NCBI GenBank assembly: GCA_014281115.1
Contig: JACONQ010000006.1
Coordinates: 1,550,001 to 1,614,000, forward strand
Origin: Laburnicola sp. R22_1
Lineage: Eukaryota; Ascomycota; Dothideomycetes; Pleosporales; Didymosphaeriaceae
Direction: 5' to 3'
Length of the DNA stretch: 64,000 nt
Shown: positions 1 through 11,628 of the stretch, in pieces
Layout: each line of letters opens with the position of its first letter
How positions within the stretch are numbered: the first letter of the stretch is position 1
Program-made: the position numbers and the translations under genes
The notes under the pieces: generated by a model
What the model saw: only the letters and a program-made list of their open reading frames with translations
The model's database searches: none
What the model was told of the DNA's origin: nothing

Positions 1-2960
1 CGAATAATGTAGAGTTAACAAGGCTTTACAGATTATCTTATAGAGATCTAATAGAGAGCACTAACCTACGCGTGCATTTAAAGCTATTACTATTAATATT
101 ATCGCACTTAACGCCAAATCTCTTGCAGGTAACTAGTACATCTTTTATAGTTACTATCTTGTCTCTAAGACCTATATAGTGTATAGCATACCTAATTAAT
201 CTACAGATGTCCTAGATAGAGTCTTTAAACTCATAGATAGACATATTAAACGCCGCTATAACGCCAGCCCAGTGTTTGTACTAATGGATAGAGAGAGAGC
301 TTATAGGTTTTAGAATAACCTTAGTGTAGTTAAGCACTGCAAACAACAAGGCATTACTATACAGCTCTAGTCCCCTAACACTATAGAACAATTAGGCTAT
401 ACAGAATAGTTAGGAAAGATGCTAATTACTATGTCTTAATTACTTAGGACTACGTCTAACCTTCCACTTCACCTGTGCGAAGAGATGTACGTCTATGCGG
501 CATATTTACTTAATTGGACTCCTATTAAATTATTAAACTGGACTACACTATTTGAGGCTGCACACAGCAAACCGCCCTCTATTGCTTATCTACGCATCTA
601 TAGATATAGAGCATACTACCTTCGCAAGAAGATTTTCTAAATAGACAAGCTTTCCCTAAGGGCGCTTATTAGTTACTTAGTAGGCGTAGACTCACGTAAT
701 ATCTACTATATATAGGTACCAAAAGCTGTATCCTACGGACACAGAGGCAAGGTCATTTAAACAAGGGATGTTACCTTTAATAAAGAACTATTCTTTAGGT
801 CTACTAATAAAGAGAGCCTACTTAGCATTTAGTTAGATTAAGCCATCAACAATATTAAGGTTAAAGAATTAGAAAGTAAGTAGGAAGATTCTAATAAGGA
901 AGTACATAAAGACGCTAAGCTGTCTATCCTTCTTACTAAAACTCTACTTGCAGGCGAGAAATTAGGCCAAGCTTATAATGTACACTGTGGCAGAGATACA
1001 TACCCTTCACTAGTTTCTATAGTTAATTAGACCTCCGCACCGCTAACGTTAGTAATAGCTACACCGCTAACGCCCTCTTAGTCCTCTGCGTCCCCTATAC
1101 CTACATTAATAGGACCTCCTACGCAAAGAAAGCAATATAGGACCAATACCCATCTCTAAACTACTAATGTGTTGCCCAAACGCACACGAAATTCTGCTGC
1201 CAACGCTATTTAGACTTATTAGAACACGTTCGCGTCGGCCTTACTACTAGACAAAGTGCCCTAATTAATCGCACTATTACGGCGAGTTTATAGAGACCAG
1301 CTTCTGCCCCTGCCTTAATTTTAGAATAATGTCCTAAAACTCCCTACGTAGTTTAGAGAAGGCTTTATAGTAGCTGCGAAGAAGGAGCTAAATACTATTA
1401 CTAGAAAGGAGATATACACTAAGATTCCGCTCTTAGAGCTCTCTCTAAGCACTAAAGTCTTGCCACTTATATAGGTCTTTACATACAAATTTAATTAAGG
1501 CTATCTAGCCAAGTTTAAAGTAAGAATTGTTGTAAGAGGAGACTTGTAGACTATTGTGGGTGACACCTATACTGCTACTCTTACTGTACGAATATTCCGC
1601 GCTCTTATGGCAATTGCCGCCTACTTTAACATAGATATACGTTAATACAACGCTGTTAATACTTTTACTAACGCTAAACTCCCTAAACCTGTTTACACCT
1701 TTTAACTAGAAGGTTTCTATAATGGCGGGCACTATTGGTAACTTCATCGCGCCCTTTATGGCCTTAAGACGTTACTACTACTCTGGTACAAAGACTTTAT
1801 AACTACACTTAAGAGCTTTAGTCTATTACTAGTACTTAACGCACCCTATCTATGGAGAGACAATCGTATTATTGTCTTCTTTAATATAGACAACATTATT
1901 ACTATGGCCCTTTTAGGTTATTTATTCTTTCTTAACGCCTTTAAACGCAAGCTTGTTAAATAGTATAAAATTACTAACTTGCAAGGCCAAGAGAACTCTA
2001 CTTTCTGTGGTATTACCACACATAGAGACCGCGACAATAGTTATTTTTAGTTGTTATAACGTGACTACATTTAGAAAATCTACGCCAAATACCTAGCACC
2101 TTAAAAGATGTTCTGGACTAAGGCACCTGCTTTACCTCTACCTTTTAAGGAGCTTGTACTATTAATAGAGTCTAAGAATAAGGACGCATCTTATTATTAC
2201 TCCTAGATGGTTAGATCTATTAGCTACGCCGCTAGTGCTACACGTCTAGATATCGCCAAAGCTTATTTAAAATTGGCTAAATTCCTTACTAACCCTAGCC
2301 CTAAACACTTATTAGCTGCATATTAGTGCCTCGCATACCTGTATTACTTCTAGGACCTAGCACTGCACTACTCTATAGACTACACTACTCTGCATCTCTA
2401 TTAAAAAGATACTAAAGAGACTAACTTCTATAGCGCAACTAACGCGTCTTACACCGATTATAAGGCAACCCGTAAGTCCTTACAAGACTACATCTTCTTC
2501 CTATTTGGCGGTCTAATTAACTAGAAAGCAACGCTCTAACGCTGCGTTGTTAAGTTAACTACTAAAGCTAAACTCATCTCACTCTCTATAGGGTACACTA
2601 AGTACTACTAGTGGTCTAGGATCTTTAATAATCTCTATCTAGACTTTGAGAAACAACCCTCTATGTACTATAACAATAAATAGACAATTCGTCTACTAGT
2701 TATAGAGTCCCCTTAGCTAAAGACAACTCTTTAACACGTGTATATACACCACTATTAGTTATGGGAATAGGCACTATATGGAACTATTACTTCCGCTTAT
2801 ATTAAAACTAACTCTTAGCCCGCTAACAGCCTTATAAAACTTCTACCTAAATAGAAGCATTAGGAATAGTTAAAGCTCTTACAACTTAAGCCTATTCTAA
2901 AGTAAATTATAGGTGAATAAGTAGAGTCTTTAAGCTCTTACACCTCTGCGACATTATAGC
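1..2960 (+). pseudogene. RIP-degraded Copia (Ty1-type) pol, left end outside window
   Basis: No open frame survives, but conceptual translation keeps the order of a Copia pol. Integrase-end similarity lies near 480-800 (NWT..L..AA.S.PP, then TRDV.F). Reverse transcriptase lies near 1430-2000 (YKFN, ALYGLK, and FFNIDNIITMA in place of the usual YVDD box region). An RNase H trace near 2640-2700 reads MYYNNKQTIRL. The same blocks occur intact in the Copia at 14162-19572, but the two are clearly different elements. Stops are nearly all TAG, as expected from CAG or TGG hit at CpA. The 5' LTR and gag would lie left of the window. I am confident of the superfamily, not of the boundaries. Confidence 0.8.
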
Positions 2961-2962
2961 AG

Positions 2963-3831
2963 AATATTAGCGGTTTAGGTGACCTATAAATCTTACTCTG
3001 TCCCTGCGCCCATAGTCTTTAGAATTACTGTGTTTTACTATATTGATGAGGCCTATAGCTACGCGCTCCTCTAGTCTAATGCTTCTCTATTTCTACATAT
3101 TAATAAGGCACATGGCTACGCGCCCCTTTAGTCTAATATTACCCCTAAGCACTGCTCTATTCTAGCACCCTACTTTCCCTATATTTTATAGTGACAAGAC
3201 CTTACACGTGTTATATTACAGCTCTAGCGAGAAGAATCTTAATATCTAACGCAGAGCACTGTCTATTAAGAAGTTAACAATAGCTAATAACTGTCTACAC
3301 CTAGGTGGATTAGCTACCTATTCTATAGATTAGTTCCCTTAGTACCTACACACCTAAGGCATAAGTCTAGGTATTAGCAAGGAGTTTTGTCTCCTTGTGC
3401 TGGCGCAGCTATATAGAGTAGTTCCGCCTACTTATGCTAGAGTTAATTACACTAGAGTTATTAAGACAGCTTATATTAATAACGAACACGGGCAGACCTT
3501 AGCACTAGACTAGGACCCACCTTTTTTTATTTTAAGACTAGACTCTCCTGTAAGGTACGCCCTTACTTGCTGGCCTAGCTATATAGAATAGTTACGATTG
3601 TTTACGCTAGTACCTGGGCAGACTGCTTTCTTATAGTAATTTTATATTAAAATAGACCTAATCTACTATTATAAGCTATATGCTAAGGACACTTAGACGC
3701 CGACCTATACACAGACGGCTTAGGTGACCTATTAGTCTCACCTCGTCCTAGCGGTTCAGGTGACTAATAAATCTCACCCCGTCCTTGCACTCACAGTCTA
3801 CAAAATTACTATGTTTCACACTATTAATAAG
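2963..3831. repeat. Direct repeats of a retroelement 3' end or LTR
   Basis: A block beginning cggtttaggtgacc at about 2963 recurs as cggttcaggtgact at about 3756, with matching text for about 75 bp until hAT copy 1 starts at 3832. The first copy continues with tagctacgcgctcctcta and catggctacgcgcccctt (about 3058-3130). The continuation of the second copy is found, reverse-complemented, at 28921-28999 on the far side of the window. Two other short similar segments containing agctatatagaatagtt-like text lie near 3405 and 3575. The position just after the degraded pol suggests LTR or 3' UTR sequence. No gene is visible here. Confidence 0.55.
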
Positions 3832-6800
3832 CAGACTTGTTAATAAACAAAACAAACAAAATTTGTGGCTCTGAATTTGTTTGTTTGACGACTTTCTTGG
3901 TGTTGTAGTTTGTTTGTTTGATTTGATGGAGCTATAGAGGCGCTTTTTATTTGATTGTTTGTTTGATTTTGAGTACTTTAAGAGGACTGTGAAAGAGACT
4001 CTGGTGGTGTTATAGGCGGCGGCTCCTCCCACTCATGTATGCTAAACTGTTCGTTGAGCTTATTGTCATCGTACGTTGCCACCACCTTTGCGCTTGGAGG
4101 TTTAAAACCTACTCAAATCTATCGTTGAGTACAAATTAAAGCAGCCAATAGTTGGCTGCCCATTTTGCGTCTCTGTGGCTCAAGTACGTCGCCAGTACCC
4201 AAGAAGACTCGCTCACAGTCAGCGCTGGAGGCAGGGATAGTTAACACGTCCAGCGCCAATCGTAACAAATTGGGATACCTCGGCTTGAGCTGGTACTAGT
4301 ATTGGACAGCTGTACAGCCAGTTTTGTACTGTTCTGATGTCTATGTTAGCTCTCTAAGCCAGCTCTCGTACTCATCCGCCACCCCTATTATCTCGTCGCT
4401 ATTGTCAAGTACCGAATCGATCGCGTCGTCAAAGCTGCTCATCGCGTGTTTAGGCGCAGTTGTTATTGTTGTTGCTGTCGCTAGGGCGGGCTTGTAACGA
4501 GCCCAAAGCTGCTCGAAGCTCGCGTGCGTAGCTTGTAACTGTGCAGGCTTCTCACGCCAGAAGCGTTTAAAGTAGTTCTTGAAGCGTGGGTGGAGTGCTG
4601 TGGCAGTGTAGTAGACGGGGATTTTGAGGAGTTTATTAAGGTACTTGCTCGCCTTCTTGAGCGCAGCACGTACGTTGATAGCGACGTGATCTTCTGGCGC
4701 CTCGTCTGGCAGGTAATTGACGCTTTCAAACAGTCTAAGGCGGGCATCTAGGTTAGCAATAAGAGACTCAAACACAGGGATAACCTCGTATAACGCGCCG
4801 TGAGTGCCAGCTTTGCCGCGACCTTGCAAGCGATTAGTTGCGGACTTTAGCGGCTCAAGCACCTCAATGTACTCGGTAATCACCGCCTAGTCTGTAGTTG
4901 CAAGCCCGCCTAATCGCATCTACTGCGGCACAATAGGCGGCTTAGTGTTGTTGCTTTTGGCAAGCTCGTCAGCGTGCTCAGTCTCTTATATGTGGTAGGA
5001 GGAGTAGCTGTTGATGGCGTGTTGTAGCTCAACACCGCGCTTAAAGCAGTCATGATAGCTGTTCCAACGCGTAACTCCAGGCTTGAAAGGCTCACGGCGT
5101 CTTGCTGTAGCGCCAGCAGGCATCTCAACTGCTTCGCTGTTCTGACAATTCTCAAATATACCCCATTGTTTTGGCGTGTTAATGTAGTTAACAATATCAA
5201 GAAACACGCCAAGCGGACTATCTTTCCGCCATTGCTTCATATAAAACTCCTCTTTGTTGTAGTGTTTAGGCTCGTTATTAAAGGCGTCGGAGTCAGTGCC
5301 AAACATAATAGTTTGCCCAACGAGGTTGAGTATGTGGCAAGCGCAGCGGAGGCGTCGATTGTTGGCGATAAAGCCGTACATTGTGCCGAGTTTATTAACT
5401 GCAGTATCGTTGTTGTAGGCGTTGTCAAGCACGAAATAGCCCAAATTGCTGCTAGAAATCTCAAAGTAGCGTAGGATTCGTACGACAGCTTCCGCGATCG
5501 CTGAGCCTGTGTGCGCACCAACTAGCTGCGGCAAGGCGATGGGAAGGTCAACTATATTGCCTTGAGAGTCAGCGTAGTGCGCACAAATTGCAAAGAAGCC
5601 GCGCTTCCCCCCCTTAGTAGTCCAGCCGTCAAAGCTTATGTGTATTTTGCTAGAGGCCTCAGACAAGGCGCGCTTAACTTGAGGTTGTAGCCAGCTGTAA
5701 AGCCTTATTACGAACCTCGAAACGCTGTTGTGAGACCTCCATAGCGCCGCCTCTGCCTCTGGGTTGGCGAACCTGATTATCGCGCGGAAGGACTCAGTCT
5801 CAAACTCGCGTAATGGCCTGTTGTTGTTGACAAGCTATAACACTGCAGCTTGCCTGAAGCCTTGTACGTCAAAGTTACCCAGCTCCTGCGTTGCATCTTG
5901 GCTTAATGTGACCCCGTTTTCTTCCGCCCATCGCAGCGACTTCTGGCCAGGTTCGAGCGGCCTCTTGTGTACGATAGTGCCTTGTTTGGTGAGCCAATGG
6001 CCGGGAAGGTCTTGCTTTAAATAGTTGTTAGCGGCTGTAGTTGACAGAGTGGTCTGGTGTAGGCCGCCCTTCTTTCTGTTAATGTGACAGTGCTTGCATT
6101 GGAAGTAGATCTTCTCAGGGTTAGTACTAAGCTTTCGAAGGCGATAGTCGTGCCTAAAGACCTAGCTGATGTTGCCTGTAGGTGTGGATAGAGGCACATT
6201 AAAGCCCAGCAGGCGCTTTAAGTCAAGGCCTTTGTAGTTAGTAAAGTCAACACTAGGCGCAGCGTCCTTCTCTACTAAAGCCTCTGTGGCAGCATTACTA
6301 AACGCGCGCGGCGGCTTAGTAGCTATAGGCGGCTTATTAGCCACTAACAGCAACTTCCAAGCTGGCTTATTGGCCTGTAAGGCTTGTAGTATAGGCCGTG
6401 GTGATGGCCTCTAGGCGCGCTCCTCTAGCTCGGTTAGTGGCTCTATTAAGCGCGGCTCTAGAGTACTTTTAAGCACCTTAATAGGCGGCTCCGGCTCATT
6501 AACTACCTCAATAGACAGCTAGGTTAGCGGAGGAGTAAGCGGCCGCTGGCTATCCATAAGGCGCTAGCTGGGTTTCGGCGCACGTTGGGAACGTTTGGGC
6601 ATAGGTTCGGATGCCTTAGCAGGCTCGCGGCTTTGTTTTAGGGGCATAGTAAGCGTGAAGGTAAGCAAAGGCGCGAAAAAGTAAGCTATAGGCGCAGGCA
6701 AGTAAGCCAAAGTATAGTGGGTGTGTAAGCGTTGACGCGCAAGGTACGCGGAAAGTACGCGGTCGGCTAGCCAACATTACCACTTTATGCCAAGGCGTAC

Positions 6801-7504
6801 TACGCGACGCTCTGCAGCCCGCAACAATAGAGATATAGTAAAACAGGCGATAGGAATTAATTTAGCAACATTGATTTAATAGTTTAACTTATAGAAGATA
6901 AGATTTATTGCGTGGTTATAGCAAACGATTTTTTAAGAGTAGTAACTAGGTTTAGAATATATAAACATAACTTAGGCTTCGCTACAATAGCGCAAACTTA
7001 CTTTGCTATAATACCTCAACACTATAATATTAGCTTATTTAGATTATTATATATATATTTATTGTTTTAATAGCTTATTACCTACGTAAAGAAAGAGGAG
7101 GAACAGAGGATAGGAGGTGCTAAAGCCGAATAGCAATTTATGTATATTAGTTGCTGGCGGCCAGTGGAAGCACACATCCGTTATGCGGGCTTTTTTTACG
7201 CAGGTACAATCCACTTAAGAAGCTCTGTTTTTTGCTCTATTTACTATAGGAATACCTATATAATTGCAGCGTTAGGAAAGTTATTATTATATTAACACTA
7301 AGAATATATCACTAACTCTAGGGTACCTTATCATTATAGTATGCTAAGCGATTTAAACAAACTTTAAATTTTTTAACTGCAATTGCCTCTTTTGTTTGTT
7401 TGACCTATTAAAATTGCAGCAGCAGCTTTTTGTTTGGTTGACGTTGTCAATTCAAATAAAATTCAAACAAAATATTGAGGCATGTTTGGTTGTTAACAAC
7501 CCTG
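3832..7504 (-). mobile_element. hAT transposon, copy 1 (recombinant flanks)
   Basis: A 3673-bp element with short terminal inverted repeats, CAGACTTGTTAATAA at one end and CAGGGTTGTTAACAA (read on the minus strand) at the other, and CAAACAAA-rich subterminal sequence. It has the same length and near-identical sequence as the copy at 7656-11328. Its 8-bp flanks differ: ttaataag at 3824-3831 and ggtggaaa at 7505-7512. The reverse complements of both flank hAT copy 3. That makes this a chimera produced by recombination with copy 3 rather than a simple insertion. Confidence 0.93.
3978..6647 (-). pseudogene. hAT transposase, copy 1, inactivated
   Basis: A single-frame transposase of 2670 nt (889 codons) whose start and stop match copies 2 and 3. 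It carries a BED-type zinc finger (CKHC...NNHLK...H), the hAT catalytic core (HISFDGWTTKGGKRGFFAI; NLGYFVLDNAYNN; WRKDSPLGVFLDIV) and the C-terminal dimerisation domain. Several in-frame TAG/TAA codons interrupt it; the longest open stretches cover 4986-5666 and 4341-4883. Most changes are C-to-T or G-to-A, consistent with RIP. It is very unlikely to make protein. Confidence 0.9.
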
Positions 7505-7647
7505 GGTGGAAATAATATTGTAAATCCAGACGGTGACCGGGAACTGTAACTTTGTTAGTACATATACGTAGAGAATCTTACATTGAGGGTATACTTACTA
7601 AACAGACCAGCAAGGTCAAATTTATAACCCGAGACCAAGTGTTATTC

Positions 7648-7655
7648 CCTATGAC
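7648..7655. repeat. 8-bp target site duplication of hAT copy 2 (left)
   Basis: cctatgac immediately precedes CAGACTTG at 7656 and recurs at 11329-11336. Eight base pairs is the length diagnostic for hAT insertion. In the P450 reading it is part of codons 7-9. Confidence 0.95.
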
Positions 7656-10600
7656 CAGACTTGTTAATAAACAAAACAAACAAAATTTGTGGCTCTAAAT
7701 TTGTTTGTTTAACGACTTTCTTAGTGTTGTAGTTTGTTTGTTTGATTTAATGGAGCTATAGAGGCGCTTTTTATTTAATTGTTTGTTTGATTTTAAGTAC
7801 TTTAAGAGGACTGTGAAAGAGACTCTGGTGGTGTTATAGGCGGCGGCTCCTCCCACTCATGTATACTAAACTGTTCGTTGAGCTTATTGTTATCGTACGT
7901 TGCCACCACCTTTGCGCTTGGAGGTTTAAAACCTGCTCAAATCTATTGTTGAGTACAAATTAAAGCAGCCAATAGTTGGCTGCCCATTTTGCGTCTCTGT
8001 GGCTCAAGTACGTCGCCAGTACCCGAGAAGACTCGCTCACAGTTAGCGCTGGAGGCAGGGATAGTTAACACGTCTAGCGCCAATCGTGACAAATTAGGAT
8101 ACCTCAGCTTAAGCTAGTACCAGTATTGGACAGCTATACAGCCAGTTTTGTACTGTTTTAATGTCCATATTGGCTCTCTAAGCCAGCTCTCGTACTCATC
8201 CGCCACCCCTATTATCTCGTCGCTGTTGTTAAGTACTAAATCGATCACGTTGTTAAAGCTGCTTATCGCGTATTTAGGCGCAGTTGTTATTGTTGTTGCT
8301 ATCGCTAGGGCGGGCTTGTAACAAGCCTAAAGCTGCTCGAAGCTCGCGTGCGTAGCTTGTAACTATGCAGGCTTCTTACGCCAGAAGCGTTTAAAGTAGT
8401 TCTTAAAGCGTGGGTGGAGTGCCGTGGCAGTGTAGTAGACAGGGATTTTGAGGAGTTTATTAAGGTACTTGCTCGCCTTCTTGAGCGCAGCACGTACGTT
8501 GATAGCGACGTGATCTTCTGGCGCCTCGTCTGGCAGGTAATTGACGCTTTCAAACAGTCTAAGGCGGGCATCTAGGTCAGCAATAAGAGACTCAAACACA
8601 GGGATAACCTCGTATAACGCGCCATGAGTGCCAGCTTTGCCGCGACCTTGCAAGCGATTAGTTGCGGACTTTAGCGGCTCAAGCACCTTAATGTACTCAG
8701 TAATCACCGCCCAGTCTGCAGCTGCAAGCCCGCCTAATCGCATTCACTGCGGCATAATAGGCGGCTTAGTATTGTTGCTTTTGGCAAGCTCATTAGCGTG
8801 CTTAGTCTCTTATATGTGGTAGGAGGAGTAGCTGTTAATAGCGTGTTATAGCTTAACACCGCGCTTAAAGCAGTCATAATAGCTGTTCCAACGCGTAACT
8901 CTAGGCTTGAAAGGCTCACGGCGTCTTGCTGTAGCGCCAGCAGGCATCTCAACTGCTTCGCTGTTCTGACAATCCTTAAATATACCCTATTGTTTTGGCG
9001 TGTTAATGTAGTTAACAATATCAAGAAACACGCCAAGCGGACTATCTTTCCGCTATTGCTTTATATAAAACTCCTCTTCGTTGTAGTGTTTAGGCTTGTT
9101 ATTAAAGGCGTTGGAGTCAGTGCCAAACATAATAGTTTGCCCAACAAGGTTAAGTATGTGGCAAGCGCAGCGGAGGCGTCGATCGTTGGCGATAAAGCCG
9201 TATATTGTGCCGAGTTTATTAACTGCAGTATTGTTGTTGTAGGCGTTGTCAAGCACGAAATAGCCCAAATTGCTGCTAGAAATCTCAAAGTAGCGTAGGA
9301 TTCGTACGACAGCTTCCGCGATCGCTGAGCCTGTGTGCGCACCAACCAGCTGCGGCAAGGCGATGGGAAGGTCAACTATATTGCCTTGAGAGTCAGCGTA
9401 GTGCGCATAAATTGCAAAGAAGCCGCGCTTCCCCCCCTTAGTAGTCCAGCCGTCAAAGCTTATGTGTATTTTGCTAGAGGCCTCAGACAAGGCGCGCTTG
9501 ACTTGAGGTTGTAGCCAGCTGTAAAGCCTCATCACGAACCTCGAAACGCTGTTGTGAGACCTCCATAGCGCCGCCTCTGCCTCTGGGTTGGCGAACCTGA
9601 TCATCGCGCGGAAGGACTCAGTCTCAAACTCGCGTAATGGCCTGTTGTTGTTGACGAGCCATAACACTGCAGCTTGCCTGAAGCCTTGTACGTCGAAGTT
9701 ACCCAGCTCCTGCGTTGCATCTTGGCTTAATGTGACCCCGTTTTCTTCCGCCCATCGCAGCGACTTCTGGCCAGGTTCGAGCGGCCTCTTGTGTACGATA
9801 GTGCCTTGTTTGGTGAGCCAATGGCCGGGAAGGTCTTGCTTCAAATGGTTGTTGGCGGCTGTAGTTGACAGAGTGGTCTAGTGTAGGCCGCCCTTCTTTC
9901 TGTTAATGTGACAGTGCTTGCATTGGAAGTAGATCTTCTCAGGGTTAGTACCAAGCTTTCGAAGGCGATAGCCGTGCCTAAAGACCCAGCTGATGTTGCC
10001 TGTAGGTGTGGATAGAGGCACATTGAAGCCTAGCAGGCGCTTTAAGTCAAGGCCTTTGTAGTTGGTGAAGTCAACACTAGGCACAGCGTCCTCCTCCACT
10101 AAAGCCTCTGTGGCAGCATTACTAAACGCGCGCGGCGGCTTAGTAGCTATAGGTGGCTTATTAGCCACTAACAGCAACTCCCAAGCTGGCTTATCAGCCT
10201 GTAAGGCTTGTAGTATAGGCCGTGGTGATGGCCTCTAGGCGCGCTCCTCTAGCTTGGTTGGTGGCTCTATTGAGCGCGGCTCTAGAGTACTTTTAAGCAC
10301 CTTAATAGGCGGCTCCGGCTTGTTAACTACCTCAATAGACGGCTGGGTTAGCGGAGGAGTAAGCGGCCGCTGGCTATCCATAAGGCGCTGGCTGGGTTTC
10401 GGCGCACGTTAGGAACGTTTGGGCATAGGTTCGGATGCCTCAGCAGGCTCGCGGCTTCGTTTTGGGGGCATGGTAAGCGTGAAGGTAAGCAAAGGCGCGA
10501 AAAAGTAAGCTGTAGGCGCAGGCAAGTAAGCCAAAGTATAGTGGGTGTGTAAGCGTTAACGCGCAAGGTACGCGGAAAGTACGCGGTCGGCTAGCCAACA

Positions 10601-11328
10601 TTACCACTTCATGCCAAGGCGTACTGCGCGACGCTCTGTAGCCCGCAACAATAGAGATATAGTAAAACAGGCGACAGGAATTAATTTAGCAACATTGATT
10701 TAATAGTTTAACTTATAGAAGACAAGATTTATTGCGTGGTTATAGCAAACGATTTTTTAAGAGTAGTAACTAGGTTCAGAATATATAAACATAACTTAGG
10801 CTTCGCTGCAACAGCGCAAACTCACTTTGCTACAATACCTCAACACTATAATATTAGCTTATTTAGATTATTATATATATATTTATTGTTTTAACAGCTT
10901 ATTACCTACGTAAAGAAAGAGGAGGAACAGAGGATAGGAGGTGCTAAAGCCGAATAGCAATTCATGTATATTAGTTGCTGGCGGCCAGTGGAAGCACACA
11001 TCCGTTATGCGGGCTTTTTTTACGCAGGTACAATCCACTTAAGAAGCTCCGTTTTTTGCTCTGTTTACTATAGGAATACCTATATAATTGCAGCGTTGGG
11101 AAAGTTATTGTTATATTAACACTAAGAATATATCACTAACTCTAGGGTACGTTATCATTACAGTATGCTAAGCGATTCAAACAAACTTCAAATTTTTTGA
11201 CTGCAATTGCCTCTTTTGTTTGTTTGACCTATCAAAATTGCAGCAGCAGCTTTTTGTTTGGTTGACGTTGTCAATTCAAACAAAATTCAAACAAAATATT
11301 GAGGCATGTTTGGTTGTTGACAACCCTG
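7656..11328 (-). mobile_element. hAT transposon, copy 2, with intact target site duplication
   Basis: A 3673-bp element bounded by CAGACTTGTTAATAA on the left and, on the minus strand, CAGGGTTGTTGACAACC on the right. Perfect 8-bp duplications cctatgac at 7648-7655 and 11329-11336 show a clean insertion, here into exon 1 of a P450. It is oriented like copy 1, 151 bp away. Subterminal CAAACAAA motifs are abundant at both ends, as in many hAT elements where transposase binds clustered motifs. Confidence 0.96.
7802..10471 (-). pseudogene. hAT transposase, copy 2, inactivated
   Basis: Same 2670-nt frame as copies 1 and 3. The longest surviving stretch (9844-9053, 263 codons) covers the start of the catalytic core: WLVNNNRPLREFETESF, HISFDGWTTKGGKRGFF, NLGYFVLDNAYNNN. 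The BED finger lies in 10177-9878 (YFQCKHCHINRKKGG). The dimerisation region near 8000-8200 has several TAG/TAA codons. The protein would start MPPKRSRKPAE at 10471. Its hAT assignment rests on domain order plus the 8-bp duplications. Confidence 0.9.
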
Positions 11329-11336
11329 CCTATGAC
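11329..11336. repeat. 8-bp target site duplication of hAT copy 2 (right)
   Basis: cctatgac directly follows the element end and matches 7648-7655 exactly. Confidence 0.95.
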
Positions 11337-11354
11337 AATATCCAGATATGCCAT

Positions 11355-11539
11355 TGTCGCGCTTCGAATCTGGTCGTGTACTAAGTAATTTATTTCGTTG
11401 CCGGTATAGAGAGACAGTCAGTTCAGTGATGGAGAGCAATGTGCGGTGAGGGTGGGTTAATGTAGCATTGTCGTGCCTCGCTGCAGCAGGGCGGTGCAGA
11501 CCACCTGCACTCAAGAGGTAATCCTGCAGGCTGCGCTTA
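11355..11539 (-). promoter_or_regulatory. Former upstream region of the split P450
   Basis: This 185-bp non-repetitive stretch lies between the P450 start codon (minus strand, 11354) and the pogo element at 11540, so by position it holds the old P450 5' UTR and proximal promoter. No TATA box or other specific motif is convincing. With the coding body displaced by inversion it would now drive only the interrupted N-terminal exon. Confidence 0.45.
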
Positions 11540-11587
11540 CTGTGTCCGTGCACTCAACGCCCGGATTCAGTCAACGCCCCGCTGAAC
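11540..11587. repeat. Left terminal inverted repeat of pogo element 1
   Basis: Its reverse complement is 13605-13652. It contains two related copies of a TCAACGCCC-like motif (ctcaacgcccgg and gtcaacgccccg), a possible transposase-binding array. Confidence 0.9.
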
Positions 11588-11628
11588 GCAAACCACCCCA
11601 AATTTCAACACGCCATAACGCCACCAAT

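Larger units (their letters stand above)
7505..11354 (-). pseudogene. Cytochrome P450, displaced N-terminal part (split by hAT copy 2)
   Basis: Read on the minus strand, an ATG at 11354 starts MAYLDIVIG and runs into hAT copy 2. Past that element the frame resumes at 7647 through NNTWSRVINLTLLVCL, a hydrophobic anchor. A 55-nt intron follows (7598-7544: GTAAGT, TACTAAC, TACAG), then FPVTVWIYNII. The sequence stops at the hAT copy 1 junction. The next residues expected in a fungal P450 are FHPLAKFPGP, which are found at 32672 on the plus strand beside hAT copy 3. The joined reading needs one extra T in the run near 7512, so a 1-nt deletion has occurred. Both halves are therefore parts of one gene separated by inversion. 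No function can remain. Confidence 0.85.

Noticed and set aside
4341..10566. Many open frames on both strands within hAT copies 1 and 2 (for example 5052-5474 plus, 9588-9881 plus).
   Set aside because: They are antisense or off-frame shadows of the 2670-nt transposase frame and recur at the same relative places in copy 3.
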